Source: Solirubrobacterales bacterium (lineage in GTDB: Bacteria; Actinomycetota; Thermoleophilia; Solirubrobacterales; Solirubrobacteraceae). From it: a stretch of DNA of 64,000 bases. The notes beneath the pieces were generated by a model. It did no database searches and was not told where the DNA came from. It was given only the letters and a program-made list of their open reading frames with translations. This document shows, piece by piece, positions 7,349 through 16,829 of this stretch. The position numbers were made by a program, and so were the translations under genes. The stretch is taken from NCBI GenBank assembly GCA_026392255.1, contig JAPLCJ010000049.1:70921-134920 (forward strand). The letters run 5' to 3'. The number at the start of each line of letters is the position of its first letter. Positions within the stretch are counted from its first letter, which is position 1.

Positions 7349-9937
7349 CTATTCGATGACGTCGTCGTCAGCCGGCGCAGCCTCAGGTGCCGCTTCGTCT
7401 TCAGACGAATCGGACTCTTCGGCTCCGGCCCCGACAGCAACTGGCTGCGGCGCAGGCTTGATCACAGTGATGTTGACCTCTGAGGCTTCAGGATCCTCGC
7501 TCTCCGGTGCGCGCTCCACAAGAACAGTGTCGCCGTCGTCGAGTTCGGCGCGGAGAACGAAGTCGGCGAGTGGGTCCTCGATGTACCTCTGGATCGCACG
7601 GCGCAATGGCCTTGCCCCCATTGATGGGTCCCAGCCCTTGTCAACGAGCAGGTCCTTGGCTTCATCAGTCAACTCAAGCTGCAGGCCGCGCTCGGCGAGT
7701 GACTCGCGGATGCGGTGCAGGAGGAGGTCAACAATGGTCTTGATCTCATCACGGCTGAGTTTGTGGAATACGATCACGTCATCGATCCTGTTGAGGAACT
7801 CTGGACGGAAGACCTTCTTAAGCTCGCCCATGATTCGGCTCTTCATGTCCTCGTAGGTAATCCCTGTCTCATCGTCGGAGACGGCGAAACCAAGCGGCGT
7901 GTTGCGCGCGATCTCGGATGCCCCGATGTTTGAGGTCATGATCACGATGCAGTGACGGAAGTCGACTGTGCGGCCCTGCGAATCCGTCAGGCGGCCGTCT
8001 TCAAGGATCTGAAGAAGGATGTTGAAGACATCTGGATGTGCCTTCTCGATCTCGTCGAGCAAGAGCACCGAATAAGGCTTGCGTCGCACAGCCTCAGTGA
8101 GCTGACCACCCTCGTCATAACCGACATAGCCCGGAGGCGAACCAACGAGCCTGGAAACAGCGTGCTTCTCCATGTACTCAGACATGTCAATGCGAATCAT
8201 TGACTCTTCGTCGCCGAACAGGAATTCAGCAAGGGTCTTGGCGAGCTCAGTCTTGCCGACACCTGATGGGCCGAGGAAGACAAACGAGCCAGTTGGACGC
8301 TTGGGATCCTTGAGGCCTGCCCGCGAGCGACGCATTGCCTTGGAGATGACCTCAACCGCAGCCTGCTGCCCGATCACGCGCTTGTGGAGTTCCTCCTCCA
8401 TGCGGATCAACTTCTGGGTCTCGGCCTCGGTCAGCTTGAAGACTGGAATGCCTGTCCACATGGAAACGATGTCAGCGATTTCCTCTTCGCCAATTGATGG
8501 ACGTTCGGTCTCTTCGCCCTCTTCCCATGAGTCCTCAAGCTCGCGCTTCTTTTGCATCTGCTGACGTTCCTCGTCGCGCAGACTTGCGGCCTTCTCAAAG
8601 TCTTGTTCCTCAATCGCAGCTTCCTTCGCGCGACGGGTCGTTTCAATTTCATCCTCAAGCTCGCGATGCACCGGTGGCGCGCTCATTGACTTGATGCGCA
8701 TCCGGGATGCGGCCTCGTCGATCAGGTCGATTGCCTTGTCTGGAAGGAAACGCTCGGAGATGTACCTGTCAGCCAGATCCGCAGCGGCTTCAAGTGCCTC
8801 ATCCGTGATCTCAACCTTGTGATGGGCCTCGTACCGGTCGCGGAGACCGCGAAGAATCTGCACGGTTTCCTCAGTCGAAGGCTGCTCAACACGGATCTGT
8901 TGGAACCGGCGCTCAAGTGCTGAGTCGCGCTCGAGGTACTTGCGGTACTCGTCCAGGGTTGTCGCACCAACTGTCTGCAGCTCGCCACGGGCAAGCGCAG
9001 GCTTGAGGATGGAAGCGGCGTCGATGGCACCCTCAGCGGCACCAGCCCCGACAAGGTTGTGGATCTCATCGATGAAGAGAATGATGTCCCCGCGCTGGCT
9101 GATCTCCTTCATGACCTTCTTAAGGCGTTCCTCAAACTCACCGCGATACTTGGAACCGGCGACGAGAGCAGCAAGGTCAAGGGTGTAAATCTGCTTGCCC
9201 TTGAGGAGCTCTGGGACGTCAGCATTGATGATCCGCTGGGCCAAGCCCTCGACAACGGCCGTCTTACCAACACCGGGTTCACCGACAAGTACTGGGTTGT
9301 TCTTCGTGCGTCGCGAGAGGATCTGCATGATCCGCTCAATCTCAGTCTCGCGCCCAACGACTGGATCAAGCTTGCCGTCGGCAGCGAGCTTGGTCAAGTT
9401 GCGGCCGAACTGGTCAAGCAGCTTCGAGGACTTCTTTCCCTCGCCTGAGCCTTCACCGCGTTCAGCGCTGGCACCCTTGCCCGAGCCCTGGCGACGTCCG
9501 CCTGGTCCGGAAAGCATGCGGATGACTTCGTTACGAATCTTGTCTGCATCAGCGTCAAAGTCGAGCAGGATGCGGGCTGCCACACCTTCGTTCTCACGGA
9601 TTAGGCCAAGCAGGATGTGCTCGGTGCCAATGTAGTTGTGGCCGAGCGAGAGGGCCTCACGCAGGGCAAGCTCCAGCACCTTCTTGGCGCGAGGAGTGAA
9701 AGGGATCTGACCGGAGGTGACTTCTTCTCCGGAGCCAACGATGCGGACAACCTGGGAGCGGACCTTCTCAGCGGTGATGTCAAGGCTCTCGAGGACGCGG
9801 GCGGCAAGGCCTTCCTCTTCACGCAGCAAGCCAAGCAGAACATGCTCGGTGCCGATGTAGTTGTGCTTCAGGGTCCGGGCTTCTTCCTGCGCGAGGACGA
9901 CTACCTGACGTGCTCTTTCAGTGAACCTTTCGAACAT
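7349..9937 (-). CDS. clpC: ATP-dependent Clp protease ATP-binding subunit ClpC
   Basis: AAA+ unfoldase that feeds proteins to ClpP. It has 862 residues: two N-terminal Clp repeats (about 1-145), first ATPase domain with Walker A GEPGVGKT at 219-226, a UVR-like coiled segment ([17 protein letters not shown]), and the second ATPase domain with [10 protein letters not shown]. The coiled M-domain of normal ClpC length distinguishes it from ClpB. The C-terminus is a strongly acidic tail ([15 protein letters not shown]). The start is preceded by an AGGAGAGGGGG stretch. A 119-base gap separates it from lysS and probably holds its own promoter. Confidence 0.97.
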   Translation of the reverse strand: MFERFTERARQVVVLAQEEARTLKHNYIGTEHVLLGLLREEEGLAARVLESLDITAEKVRSQVVRIVGSGEEVTSGQIPFTPRAKKVLELALREALSLGHNYIGTEHILLGLIRENEGVAARILLDFDADADKIRNEVIRMLSGPGGRRQGSGKGASAERGEGSGEGKKSSKLLDQFGRNLTKLAADGKLDPVVGRETEIERIMQILSRRTKNNPVLVGEPGVGKTAVVEGLAQRIINADVPELLKGKQIYTLDLAALVAGSKYRGEFEERLKKVMKEISQRGDIILFIDEIHNLVGAGAAEGAIDAASILKPALARGELQTVGATTLDEYRKYLERDSALERRFQQIRVEQPSTEETVQILRGLRDRYEAHHKVEITDEALEAAADLADRYISERFLPDKAIDLIDEAASRMRIKSMSAPPVHRELEDEIETTRRAKEAAIEEQDFEKAASLRDEERQQMQKKRELEDSWEEGEETERPSIGEEEIADIVSMWTGIPVFKLTEAETQKLIRMEEELHKRVIGQQAAVEVISKAMRRSRAGLKDPKRPTGSFVFLGPSGVGKTELAKTLAEFLFGDEESMIRIDMSEYMEKHAVSRLVGSPPGYVGYDEGGQLTEAVRRKPYSVLLLDEIEKAHPDVFNILLQILEDGRLTDSQGRTVDFRHCIVIMTSNIGASEIARNTPLGFAVSDDETGITYEDMKSRIMGELKKVFRPEFLNRIDDVIVFHKLSRDEIKTIVDLLLHRIRESLAERGLQLELTDEAKDLLVDKGWDPSMGARPLRRAIQRYIEDPLADFVLRAELDDGDTVLVERAPESEDPEASEVNITVIKPAPQPVAVGAGAEESDSSEDEAAPEAAPADDDVIE

Positions 9938-10056
9938 CTGCGTCCCCCTCTCCTAATCGAGTGACCAACGGCAATAGTGCATCCTAGCAACGCTTCCCGG
10001 ACGAGCGGACTGAACTGTCCGCTCAAATGGTCTTACGGACTAGATCAGGCTGCGGG

Positions 10057-11541
10057 TCAGGATTCGTCGCGCATGGCTGGGAAGAGGACGACCTCTCGGA
10101 TCGTCTTGCTTCCAGTCAGCAACATCACTAGGCGATCGATGCCGATCCCAATGCCGCCAGTCGGTGGCATGCCCTGCTCTAGCGCGCGAAGGTAAGCCTC
10201 GTCAAATGGCTGTGCCTCCTCATCACCGGCGGCCGCATCGGCACGCTGTGACTCAAACCGACGGCGCTGCTCATCAGGATCGTTGAGCTCGCTGAAGGCG
10301 TTGGAGATCTCCATCCCAGCCGCGTAGGCCTCAAATCGCTCAACTAGCCCGGGCTCGGATCTGTGGTCCTTCGCAAAGGGCGAGAGCTCAACTGGGTAGT
10401 CAAAGAGAATGGTTGGCTGGATCAGCTCAGGCTCCACGTGCTTAGTCAGCAGCTCGTCAACCAGCTGTGGCCACGTGTCGGTCTTTGGGACCTCAAGGCC
10501 CTTGGCCTCCATCTCCTTGGCGAGCGAATCCCGATCGCGGTGGGCGAGGATGTCTACTCCGCAGCGGCTCAAGATTGAGTCTCTAAGGCTCTCGCGCTGC
10601 CACGGGGACTCAAAGTCGATCTCGCCTTCGTACTCAATCTCCTTGGCAACATGGCGGACTAGGTCCTCCAGGCGGGAGGCGATCACCATGTAGTCGGAGT
10701 AAGCCTCGTACCACTCAAGCATCGTGAACTCTGGGTTGTGCTTCGGGGAGATTCCCTCGTTCCGGAAGTCCTTACCAAGTTCGTAGACGCGCTCAAGGCC
10801 GCCCACAATCAGACGCTTGAGGTACAGCTCAGTTGCTATCCGCAAGAAGAAGTTCCGGTCAAGTGCGTTGTGATGCGTGGTGAAAGGCCTCGCCGCTGCC
10901 CCGCCATAAAGCGGCTGCAGGACTGGAGTCTCGACCTCGATGAATCCGTCACGGTCAAGGAAGCCACGGATTGCGGTGATCACTTTGGCCCTCGTCACGA
11001 ACAGGTCCCGTGCATCCTCTGACGCAATCAAGTCCAGTTCGCGTCGGCGATAACGGGTCTCAATGTCCTTCAGACCGTGGTGCTTGTCGGGCGGTGGACG
11101 CAAAGACTTGGCCAGCAGAGTTACAGCGTCCAGCTTGAGCGAGAGCTGTCCTCGTTTGGTCCTAATGGCAGTTCCATCCACGCCGATCAGGTCGCCAAGG
11201 TCTAGATCACGCACCGCCTCAAAGGCTTCCTCGCCGAGATGGTCTGTTTGGGCAAGGAGCTGAATCCGGCCGCTGCGGTCATAGAGGTCAAGGAAGGCGG
11301 CTCCACCCTGGCCGCGGCGGGCAGCAAGGCGCCCGGCGACACGGTGCTTGGATTCAGTCTCCTCACCATCCGCGAGTCCGTCATGGGCGGAGAGGACTTC
11401 AGCGATTGCCTCAACCCCCTCAAATGAATGTGGGAAAGGCTCGCCACCCTGCTTACGCATGGCATCAGCCTTCTCGCGGCGGGCTGCCACGAGCTCCTCC
11501 TCTCGACTCTCGCCGATCGGCTCCTCAGGGACGTCGGACAT
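10057..11541 (-). CDS. lysS: Lysyl-tRNA synthetase, class II
   Basis: Charges tRNA-Lys. An OB-fold anticodon-binding domain (about residues 55-150) precedes the class II catalytic core: the motif 2 region reads YELGKDFRNEGIS and motif 3 GIGIGIDRLVMLL. The open frame extends to 11607, but the extra 22 residues overlap greA; the ATG at 11541 lies four bases after the greA stop and gives 494 residues, the normal size. The greA-lysS order is common in actinobacteria. All catalytic motifs are intact. Confidence 0.96.
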   Translation of the reverse strand: MSDVPEEPIGESREEELVAARREKADAMRKQGGEPFPHSFEGVEAIAEVLSAHDGLADGEETESKHRVAGRLAARRGQGGAAFLDLYDRSGRIQLLAQTDHLGEEAFEAVRDLDLGDLIGVDGTAIRTKRGQLSLKLDAVTLLAKSLRPPPDKHHGLKDIETRYRRRELDLIASEDARDLFVTRAKVITAIRGFLDRDGFIEVETPVLQPLYGGAAARPFTTHHNALDRNFFLRIATELYLKRLIVGGLERVYELGKDFRNEGISPKHNPEFTMLEWYEAYSDYMVIASRLEDLVRHVAKEIEYEGEIDFESPWQRESLRDSILSRCGVDILAHRDRDSLAKEMEAKGLEVPKTDTWPQLVDELLTKHVEPELIQPTILFDYPVELSPFAKDHRSEPGLVERFEAYAAGMEISNAFSELNDPDEQRRRFESQRADAAAGDEEAQPFDEAYLRALEQGMPPTGGIGIGIDRLVMLLTGSKTIREVVLFPAMRDES

Positions 11542-11545
11542 GCTT

Positions 11546-12019
11546 CTAGCCGATCTTGGTGATCTTGAGCTTGCGCTTCTTGCCGTTAGGCAGCGCAACA
11601 TCAACAACGTCGTTGCGCTTCTGGCCTAGAAGCGCCTGACCCACAGGGGATTCATTGGATACCTTGCCGGCAGCGAGGTCGGTCTCAGCAGACCCGACAA
11701 TCGTGAATACAAGGCTTTTTGCACTCTTTTGGTCCTTGACGTGGACGACAGAGCCGATGCGGACCATGTCAGTTCCCAGCTTTTTGGTGTCAACGACTGT
11801 CGCTGACCGCAAACGCTCCTCGATCTGGGCAACCTTTGACTCAACCATCGCCTGCTCGTTCTTGGCATCGTCGTACTCAGAATTCTCGGAAATATCCCCG
11901 AATTCACGGGCTTCCTTGATGCGTTCGGCAACCTCGCGGCGGCGATCCGTCGTCAGGTGTTCAAGCTCTGCTTTAAGCTTTTCGAGGCCCTCTTGGGTGA
12001 GGATTACGTCTCTTGGCAA
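11546..12019 (-). CDS. greA: Transcription elongation factor GreA
   Basis: Rescues backtracked RNA polymerase by stimulating transcript cleavage. The 157-residue protein has the N-terminal coiled coil whose tip carries the acidic pair in REFGDISENSEYDDAK, and a C-terminal FKBP-like domain with ESPVGQALLGQKRND. Size and layout are standard for GreA. It is co-directional with dusB (67 bases upstream) and lysS (4 bases downstream). No anomaly. Confidence 0.97.
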   Translation of the reverse strand: MPRDVILTQEGLEKLKAELEHLTTDRRREVAERIKEAREFGDISENSEYDDAKNEQAMVESKVAQIEERLRSATVVDTKKLGTDMVRIGSVVHVKDQKSAKSLVFTIVGSAETDLAAGKVSNESPVGQALLGQKRNDVVDVALPNGKKRKLKITKIG

Positions 12020-12086
12020 AATATCTTCTCCTGGGAACGGTCGTGCCCATCAGGGAGGCGGCAGTCTAGCAGTGACCGAGGCCTGA

Positions 12087-13076
12087 TCAGATTGCGTGAG
12101 CTAAGGCATGGGAATGGAAGATCTCCCGAGCCGCCTCAACCCCTTCTGCGCGCTGCATTGCGTCCTGGAGGTCCTTGCCGCCTGAAAGGCGCTCGATGTA
12201 CCACGGGTAGAACTTCCGCAAGTACCGGCCAGCCCTGTCTACGCCGATGTGTTCGACGGCGCTATCCATCGTCCAATCAAGCTCCTCAACCACCTCTTGG
12301 GCAGTTGGTGGCTCGTCGCGTGTGCCGAGCACCTCAGCGAACAGCCATGGATTGCCCATCACACCGCGAGCGAGCATGACCGCGTCAGCGCCCGTGTAGT
12401 CAAAGACATGCTTGATTGTCTCCACATCCTTGAGTCCGCCGGAGATGGTCACGGGGATATCGAGGGCCTCAACGACCTCACGGGCAAGGTCATAGTCCGG
12501 GATTCCCTTGTGAGCCTGCGACGCATGCCGGGGGTGAAAGCCGATTCCGACTACGCCGGCGTCGTCTTGAAGACGCTTGGCGAGGGTGACTCCATCGCGC
12601 TCGCCGGGCTTCTGCCCAGGCCGGATCTTCACGGTTACAGGCAAACCAGATCCACGCGCGGCAGCAGCAGCCACCGCGACAGCGCGGTCGTGGTCGCGTA
12701 GAAGGGCCGCGCCAGCTCCTGTCTTGCAGACCTTTGGCACTGGGCAACCCATGTTGAGATCAATCATGTCGGCACCCGTAGCGGCGACCACTTCGGCGGC
12801 TGCCTCCATCGCATCGGGGTCCTCGCCAAAGAGCTGAATGGCAATTGGGTGCTCGTCAGGGTGGATGCGGAGCATCTCGTTGCAGGTCTTCTCGTTGCCG
12901 TGCTTGATCGCGTGGCTGGAGATCATCTCCGACGTCAGGAGCCCGGCACCAAACCTGCGGGCTTGGAGCCGGAAGAACCAGTTGCCGATGCCGGCAAGCG
13001 GCGCGAGGGTGACACGATTTGGAATCGCGACCCCACCGATCTCAAAGGGTTCATTTAGATCTCTTGTCATTGGCAT
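12087..13076 (-). CDS. dusB: tRNA-dihydrouridine synthase (DusB-type)
   Basis: FMN-dependent reductase that converts uridines of tRNA D-loops to dihydrouridine. It has 329 residues: a TIM barrel starting with the FMN-binding segment LAPLAGIGN, the signature DLNMGCPVPKV followed by CKTGAGAAL (the Cys after KV is the proton donor), VTVKIRPG, and a C-terminal helical domain with YPWYIERLSGGKDLQDAM. Two start codons lie six bases apart (13076 and 13070); neither has a clear ribosome-binding site. It lies between coaX (23 bases) and greA. Confidence 0.93.
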   Translation of the reverse strand: MPMTRDLNEPFEIGGVAIPNRVTLAPLAGIGNWFFRLQARRFGAGLLTSEMISSHAIKHGNEKTCNEMLRIHPDEHPIAIQLFGEDPDAMEAAAEVVAATGADMIDLNMGCPVPKVCKTGAGAALLRDHDRAVAVAAAAARGSGLPVTVKIRPGQKPGERDGVTLAKRLQDDAGVVGIGFHPRHASQAHKGIPDYDLAREVVEALDIPVTISGGLKDVETIKHVFDYTGADAVMLARGVMGNPWLFAEVLGTRDEPPTAQEVVEELDWTMDSAVEHIGVDRAGRYLRKFYPWYIERLSGGKDLQDAMQRAEGVEAAREIFHSHALAHAI

Positions 13077-13099
13077 CTCAGAATAGGGCAGGCAGCGGG

Positions 13100-13873
13100 T
13101 CAGGCAGATTCTGTGTTGCGCTCATGGATGAGACGCAGCCCGGTCAAGGTAAGAAGGTCATCGATCTCGTCCACGCGCTTGCAGGAAGGAACGATCACAT
13201 GGGCCTGTCCGCCAGTGGCGATGACCTGCATGTCTGGACCAAGTTCGCCCTCGAGGCGTTCGAGGATTCCATCCACAAGCCCAGCGAAGCCGAAGATCAC
13301 GCCGGACCGCAATGCCTCAACGGTGCTCTTGCCAATCACCTCACGTGGCTCAGCAAGATCAACCTTAGGCAGCTTGGCCGCCTTCTCGGTCAGGGCATCA
13401 ACTGAGATCTCAACACCAGGAGCAATCAGGCCGCCGAGGTAGTCGCCCTCAGCTGAGACAGGATCGAATGTGATCGCCGTCCCAAAGTCGACAACCACGC
13501 AGGTGGTCTTGAAGTGATCAAAGGCCGCAACAGCATTGACCAAGCGATCAGCGCCAATCTCACGCGGATTGTCGTAGCGCAGGCTCATCCCCGTCTTTAC
13601 GCCCGGACCAACGACGATTGGAACATGACCGAGGTAGTTGTCGCCCACAAGCCGCCACGCCTCACCAAGAGCAGGCACGGTTGAGGAAACGATCGTCGAA
13701 CCGAGATCACTAAACGCGACGCCCCTCAGTTCAAGCAGGCTGCGCAGGGCAGCACCCAGCTCATCACCGGTGCTGTCGCGGACTGTCGCGAACCGCCAGT
13801 GCTCAATGAGCTCTGTTCCACGGAAGGTCCCGAAATGGGTTTGTGTGTTTCCGACGTCTACGGCGAGAAGCAT
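13100..13873 (-). CDS. coaX: Type III pantothenate kinase
   Basis: First step of coenzyme A synthesis; phosphorylates pantothenate. The 257-residue ASKHA-fold protein begins MLLAVDVGNTQTHFG (phosphate-1 loop with the catalytic Asp), contains GADRLVNAVAAF and VVDFGTAITFD (phosphate-2 loop), and the GGLIAPGV motif. It is the first gene of the coaX-dusB-greA-lysS run and is divergent from the glutathione-transferase-like gene, with only about 20 bases between the starts. The family is clear. Confidence 0.95.
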   Translation of the reverse strand: MLLAVDVGNTQTHFGTFRGTELIEHWRFATVRDSTGDELGAALRSLLELRGVAFSDLGSTIVSSTVPALGEAWRLVGDNYLGHVPIVVGPGVKTGMSLRYDNPREIGADRLVNAVAAFDHFKTTCVVVDFGTAITFDPVSAEGDYLGGLIAPGVEISVDALTEKAAKLPKVDLAEPREVIGKSTVEALRSGVIFGFAGLVDGILERLEGELGPDMQVIATGGQAHVIVPSCKRVDEIDDLLTLTGLRLIHERNTESA

Positions 13874-13896
13874 GAATCCCCATTATGCTCGCGATC

Positions 13897-14640
13897 ATGA
13901 TTAAAGCGACGCTCTGGCAGATTCCCGGCTCCCACCCATGTGAGGCAGTCCACACCGCAATGACCATGAAGGGCTTGGAAGTTAAGACCGTGGACTTGCT
14001 CCCGGTCATGCACAAGCCGGTCCAGCGAGTGATGTTTGGCGAGGCCACAGTGCCCGGCGTTGTGTTCCCCGGTGAGCGCGTTGTTGGCTCCCGGCGGATC
14101 ATGAAGCGCCTTGACGAGCTAGTCCCACAGCCAGCCCTGTTCCCAGCGGATCCAGAGCAGCGCGCAAAGGTTGAGGCGGCAGAGGTTTGGGGCGACGACG
14201 TCCTCCAAGCGACAGTCCGACGACTCCTCTGGGCTGTGGCGAGGCATGACCAGAAGAAGGTCCTCACCGGCCTCGCCGACCCAGAGACACTTCCCATCCC
14301 ACTTCCGGTCGCCATGAGCATCGCCAAGCCAATGGTTTGGATGGAGCGCAGGATTCACGGTGTGACTGAAGAGACAGCAAAGACAGACCTCGCTTCCCTC
14401 AAGGGCCTGCTTGACCAGGTTGACCTTCTGATCAGCGAAGGCGTCATTGGCGGCGAGTCCCCCAACGCTGCAGATCTGCAGATCCTCTCCTCGATCAAGC
14501 TGCTCTCGGCAATTGGCGACTTCCACCAAGTTCTCCAGGGCCGCCCGAGCGTTGCAATCGCTGACCGCGTATTCCCTAAGTCTTCAGGCGATGTTCCCGC
14601 CGGCGTACTGCCAGCGGATGAACTCGCACTGCTCGCCTAG
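13897..14640 (+). CDS. Glutathione S-transferase-like protein
   Basis: A cytosolic protein of 247 residues with a thioredoxin-fold N-terminal domain (KATLWQIPGSHPCEAV, then a beta-alpha-beta ending in VPGVVFPGERVVGSRRIM, the region that contacts the thiol cofactor) and an all-helical C-terminal domain. This is GST architecture. Cys14 lies near where GSTs have the catalytic residue. Actinobacteria of this type usually lack glutathione, so the real substrate may be another thiol or none. I chose the second ATG (13897), where the fold begins; the frame opens at 13885. No nearby gene suggests its role. Confidence 0.7.
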   Translation: MIKATLWQIPGSHPCEAVHTAMTMKGLEVKTVDLLPVMHKPVQRVMFGEATVPGVVFPGERVVGSRRIMKRLDELVPQPALFPADPEQRAKVEAAEVWGDDVLQATVRRLLWAVARHDQKKVLTGLADPETLPIPLPVAMSIAKPMVWMERRIHGVTEETAKTDLASLKGLLDQVDLLISEGVIGGESPNAADLQILSSIKLLSAIGDFHQVLQGRPSVAIADRVFPKSSGDVPAGVLPADELALLA

Positions 14641-14646
14641 CTCTTC

Positions 14647-15159
14647 TTAGAAGAGCGGCGGTCCGGCAACCCGGACGTCCTGATTCTCCCTCGGGACGGC
14701 GAAGGCCTGAGCAACGCTCTCGCCTTTGGCAGTAACTAGATCGGGATCAAGTTCAAGCATTGGAGCCATCACAAATCGCCGGCTCAGCACCTCGCGGTGA
14801 GGAATATCTAGCCGCTCTGAACTGAAGACAAGGTCGCCAAGGTGGAGGACATCAATGTCCAGCGGTCGCGGACCGTGCCGTGGGCCGTTGGGGTCCCGAC
14901 CGAGATCCAGTTCGATCTGCTTCACGATGTCGAGTAGAGCCTCGGGCTCAAGGTCTGTGTTGACTGTGACGCAGGCATTGAAGAAGTCCGGCTGGTCAAG
15001 GATCTCCCCAACCGGCTCGGTTTCCCAAACTGAGGACGAAGCCTCAACCTCAACACCGCGCTCCCGCAGGAGTCGGATGCCTTCCTCCATGTTCCCCCGA
15101 CGGTCACCCATGTTGGAACCGAAGCCGAGGTAACCGACGCGGGTTGGCCTGTCGGTCAC
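14647..15159 (-). CDS. folK: 2-amino-4-hydroxy-6-hydroxymethyldihydropteridine pyrophosphokinase
   Basis: Transfers pyrophosphate from ATP to hydroxymethyldihydropterin in folate synthesis. In 170 residues it shows YLGFGSNMGDR near the start, the WETEPVG loop, and RHGPRPLDIDVL, the signature containing the two magnesium-binding aspartates, then IPHREVLSRRFV. The start is GTG in a GTGA overlap with the folB stop, so translation is probably coupled. It is the last gene of folP-folB-folK. Confidence 0.96.
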   Translation of the reverse strand: MTDRPTRVGYLGFGSNMGDRRGNMEEGIRLLRERGVEVEASSSVWETEPVGEILDQPDFFNACVTVNTDLEPEALLDIVKQIELDLGRDPNGPRHGPRPLDIDVLHLGDLVFSSERLDIPHREVLSRRFVMAPMLELDPDLVTAKGESVAQAFAVPRENQDVRVAGPPLF

Positions 15160-15527
15160 TGTGCTTGGCGAACCAGTTCCACAGAGACGCCGTCCATGGC
15201 GAGTGGAACCGGTGGCTCCGGCTTTGTGGCACGGATCCAGATCAGGCTGATCGCAAACTCGGCGAGCAGTGTGTCGGCAATCATCGAGATCAAGGCCTCA
15301 AGTGTCCGATACGACTTTGCGGTGGCAAGCTCAGCCACCCGCAGGCTGACTGCCCCGTAGTCGACGGTCTCAGCCACATCGTCGCTCTGGAGTGCCCCTA
15401 CCGAAGGGGATTCAATCCGAAGGTCAAGCACAAGTACTTGGCCAACCTCCTGCTCCGCATCGGACACCCCGTGGTGCGTGTAGACGGAGAGACCTGAGAT
15501 CTCAATGGCAACTTGGTCGCCGTTCAT
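15156..15527 (-). CDS. folB: Dihydroneopterin aldolase
   Basis: Cleaves dihydroneopterin to hydroxymethyldihydropterin and glycolaldehyde. The 123-residue protein matches the tunnel-fold family: YTHHGVSDAEQEVGQ (pterin-anchoring Glu), the catalytic Tyr in VDYGAV and the catalytic Lys in RATKPEPP. The frame opens at 15548, but the ATG at 15527 forms an exact ATGA overlap with the folP stop and begins where the family normally starts. Sits between folP and folK, the usual order. Confidence 0.94.
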   Translation of the reverse strand: MNGDQVAIEISGLSVYTHHGVSDAEQEVGQVLVLDLRIESPSVGALQSDDVAETVDYGAVSLRVAELATAKSYRTLEALISMIADTLLAEFAISLIWIRATKPEPPVPLAMDGVSVELVRQAQ

Positions 15528-16375
15528 GTCGTCTGCTGCGATTCCCATGACTCGCCGAGCAAACTAGCAGCCGCGACCTCCAAAGCCTGAACGGATTGCG
15601 CAACATCATGCACCCGGAAGATCCTCGCTCCGCGCTCCAGAGCGATCACTATCGCCGCAAGGCTCCCCGGCAGGCGATCGCCGGTCTCTGCCCCAGACAC
15701 CTTTCCGATAAACGCCTTGCGACTTGCGCCGACCAGCACGGGGTGCCCCAGCGCCACGATCTCATCAAGTCTGTTGAGCAGTTCTAGGTTGTGACCAGTG
15801 GTCTTCCCGAAGCCGATACCGGGGTCAAGCCAGACCTTGCCAGGCTCAATCCCTGCAGCTACCAAACCCTCAACCTGAACTTGAAGGTAGTCGCGTATGT
15901 CGCTGACCACATCGCCGTAGGTAGGACTCGTCTGCATAGTGCGGGGCTCGCCCTGCATGTGCATCACACACACCTCGCAGCCCGCTGCGGCAACCACGCC
16001 CTTCATGTCCTGGTCCCCAGTCAGCCCAGTCACATCATTGACAATGTCAGCGCCGGCCTCAAGCGCCCGTAAGGCCACTTGAGCCTTGGCAGTATCGATC
16101 GAAATCCTTATCCCCGCAGGCCGTGCAGCCACTAAGCCCTCGATTACGGGCAGAACACGCCGTAGCTCCTCAGCAACACCAACAGGCTCAGCGCCTGGAC
16201 GCGTTGATTCCCCACCAATGTCAAGGATCGCCGCTCCCTGCTCCGCAAGCTCTAGGCCGTGCGCTACTGCCTTCTCAGGGTCCAGCCACTGCCCACCGTC
16301 CGAGAAGGAGTCGGGCGTGACGTTGACAATTCCCATTACCTCGAAGGCGCTCACACCGCCGATGCTACGGCTCAA
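15524..16375 (-). CDS. folP: Dihydropteroate synthase
   Basis: Condenses hydroxymethyldihydropterin pyrophosphate with p-aminobenzoate; target of sulfonamides. The TIM-barrel motifs are MGIVNVTPDSFSDGG, DIGGESTRPGA and VWLDPGIGFGKT, with VGASRKAFIG near the C-terminus, all in 283 residues. The start is a TTG at 16375 overlapping the arfB stop (TTGA); a GTG seven codons further in is an alternative. Folate genes here follow ftsH, as in several Gram-positive genomes. No folE is in the window. Confidence 0.96.
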   Translation of the reverse strand: MSRSIGGVSAFEVMGIVNVTPDSFSDGGQWLDPEKAVAHGLELAEQGAAILDIGGESTRPGAEPVGVAEELRRVLPVIEGLVAARPAGIRISIDTAKAQVALRALEAGADIVNDVTGLTGDQDMKGVVAAAGCEVCVMHMQGEPRTMQTSPTYGDVVSDIRDYLQVQVEGLVAAGIEPGKVWLDPGIGFGKTTGHNLELLNRLDEIVALGHPVLVGASRKAFIGKVSGAETGDRLPGSLAAIVIALERGARIFRVHDVAQSVQALEVAAASLLGESWESQQTT

Positions 16376-16797
16376 CCGTCAGGGTTGCCGCGAAGGCGCT
16401 TGGTCTCACCGCGCCGCTTCTTCGCAGTGATCCGCTTTTGGACCGAGGACCGCGATGGCTTTGTCTTACGCCGTGGAGCTGGTGGCGGGGCAAATGCCTT
16501 GGTGAGCGTCTCAACCAGGCGCTTCTCAGCCGCTTGACGGTTCTGCCTCTGCGAGCGGTGCTCTGAGGCCACAGCCGTGAGCGTGCCGTCAACTAGCTTG
16601 CTACCAAGCCGCTGGATTGCCCTGTCGCGGAAGTGCTGGCTAACCGATTGGGAGTGAACAAGATCGAACGTCAGCTCAACGCGAGAATCAGTGGTATTCA
16701 CGCCCTGCCCGCCTGGGCCCGAGGAGCGCGAGAACCGGACTGAGAGTTCAGAGCGTGGGATTGACACCCACCCGTTGATTCTGATCGGCTCAGACAT
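16372..16797 (-). CDS. arfB: Peptidyl-tRNA hydrolase ArfB (ribosome rescue factor)
   Basis: Codon-independent release factor that rescues stalled ribosomes. The 141-residue protein has the GGQ catalytic loop in SRSSGPGGQGVNTTDSRVEL near residues 24-43, followed by a strongly basic C-terminal tail (KTKPSRSSVQKRITAKKRRG) that in the family enters the empty mRNA channel. It lacks the codon-recognition domain of RF1/RF2, which excludes those. It lies 32 bases after ftsH and overlaps folP by four bases. Confidence 0.93.
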   Translation of the reverse strand: MSEPIRINGWVSIPRSELSVRFSRSSGPGGQGVNTTDSRVELTFDLVHSQSVSQHFRDRAIQRLGSKLVDGTLTAVASEHRSQRQNRQAAEKRLVETLTKAFAPPPAPRRKTKPSRSSVQKRITAKKRRGETKRLRGNPDG

Positions 16798-16829
16798 GAG
16801 AGAGCCGACTGGTGTGACTCATCCTGCCC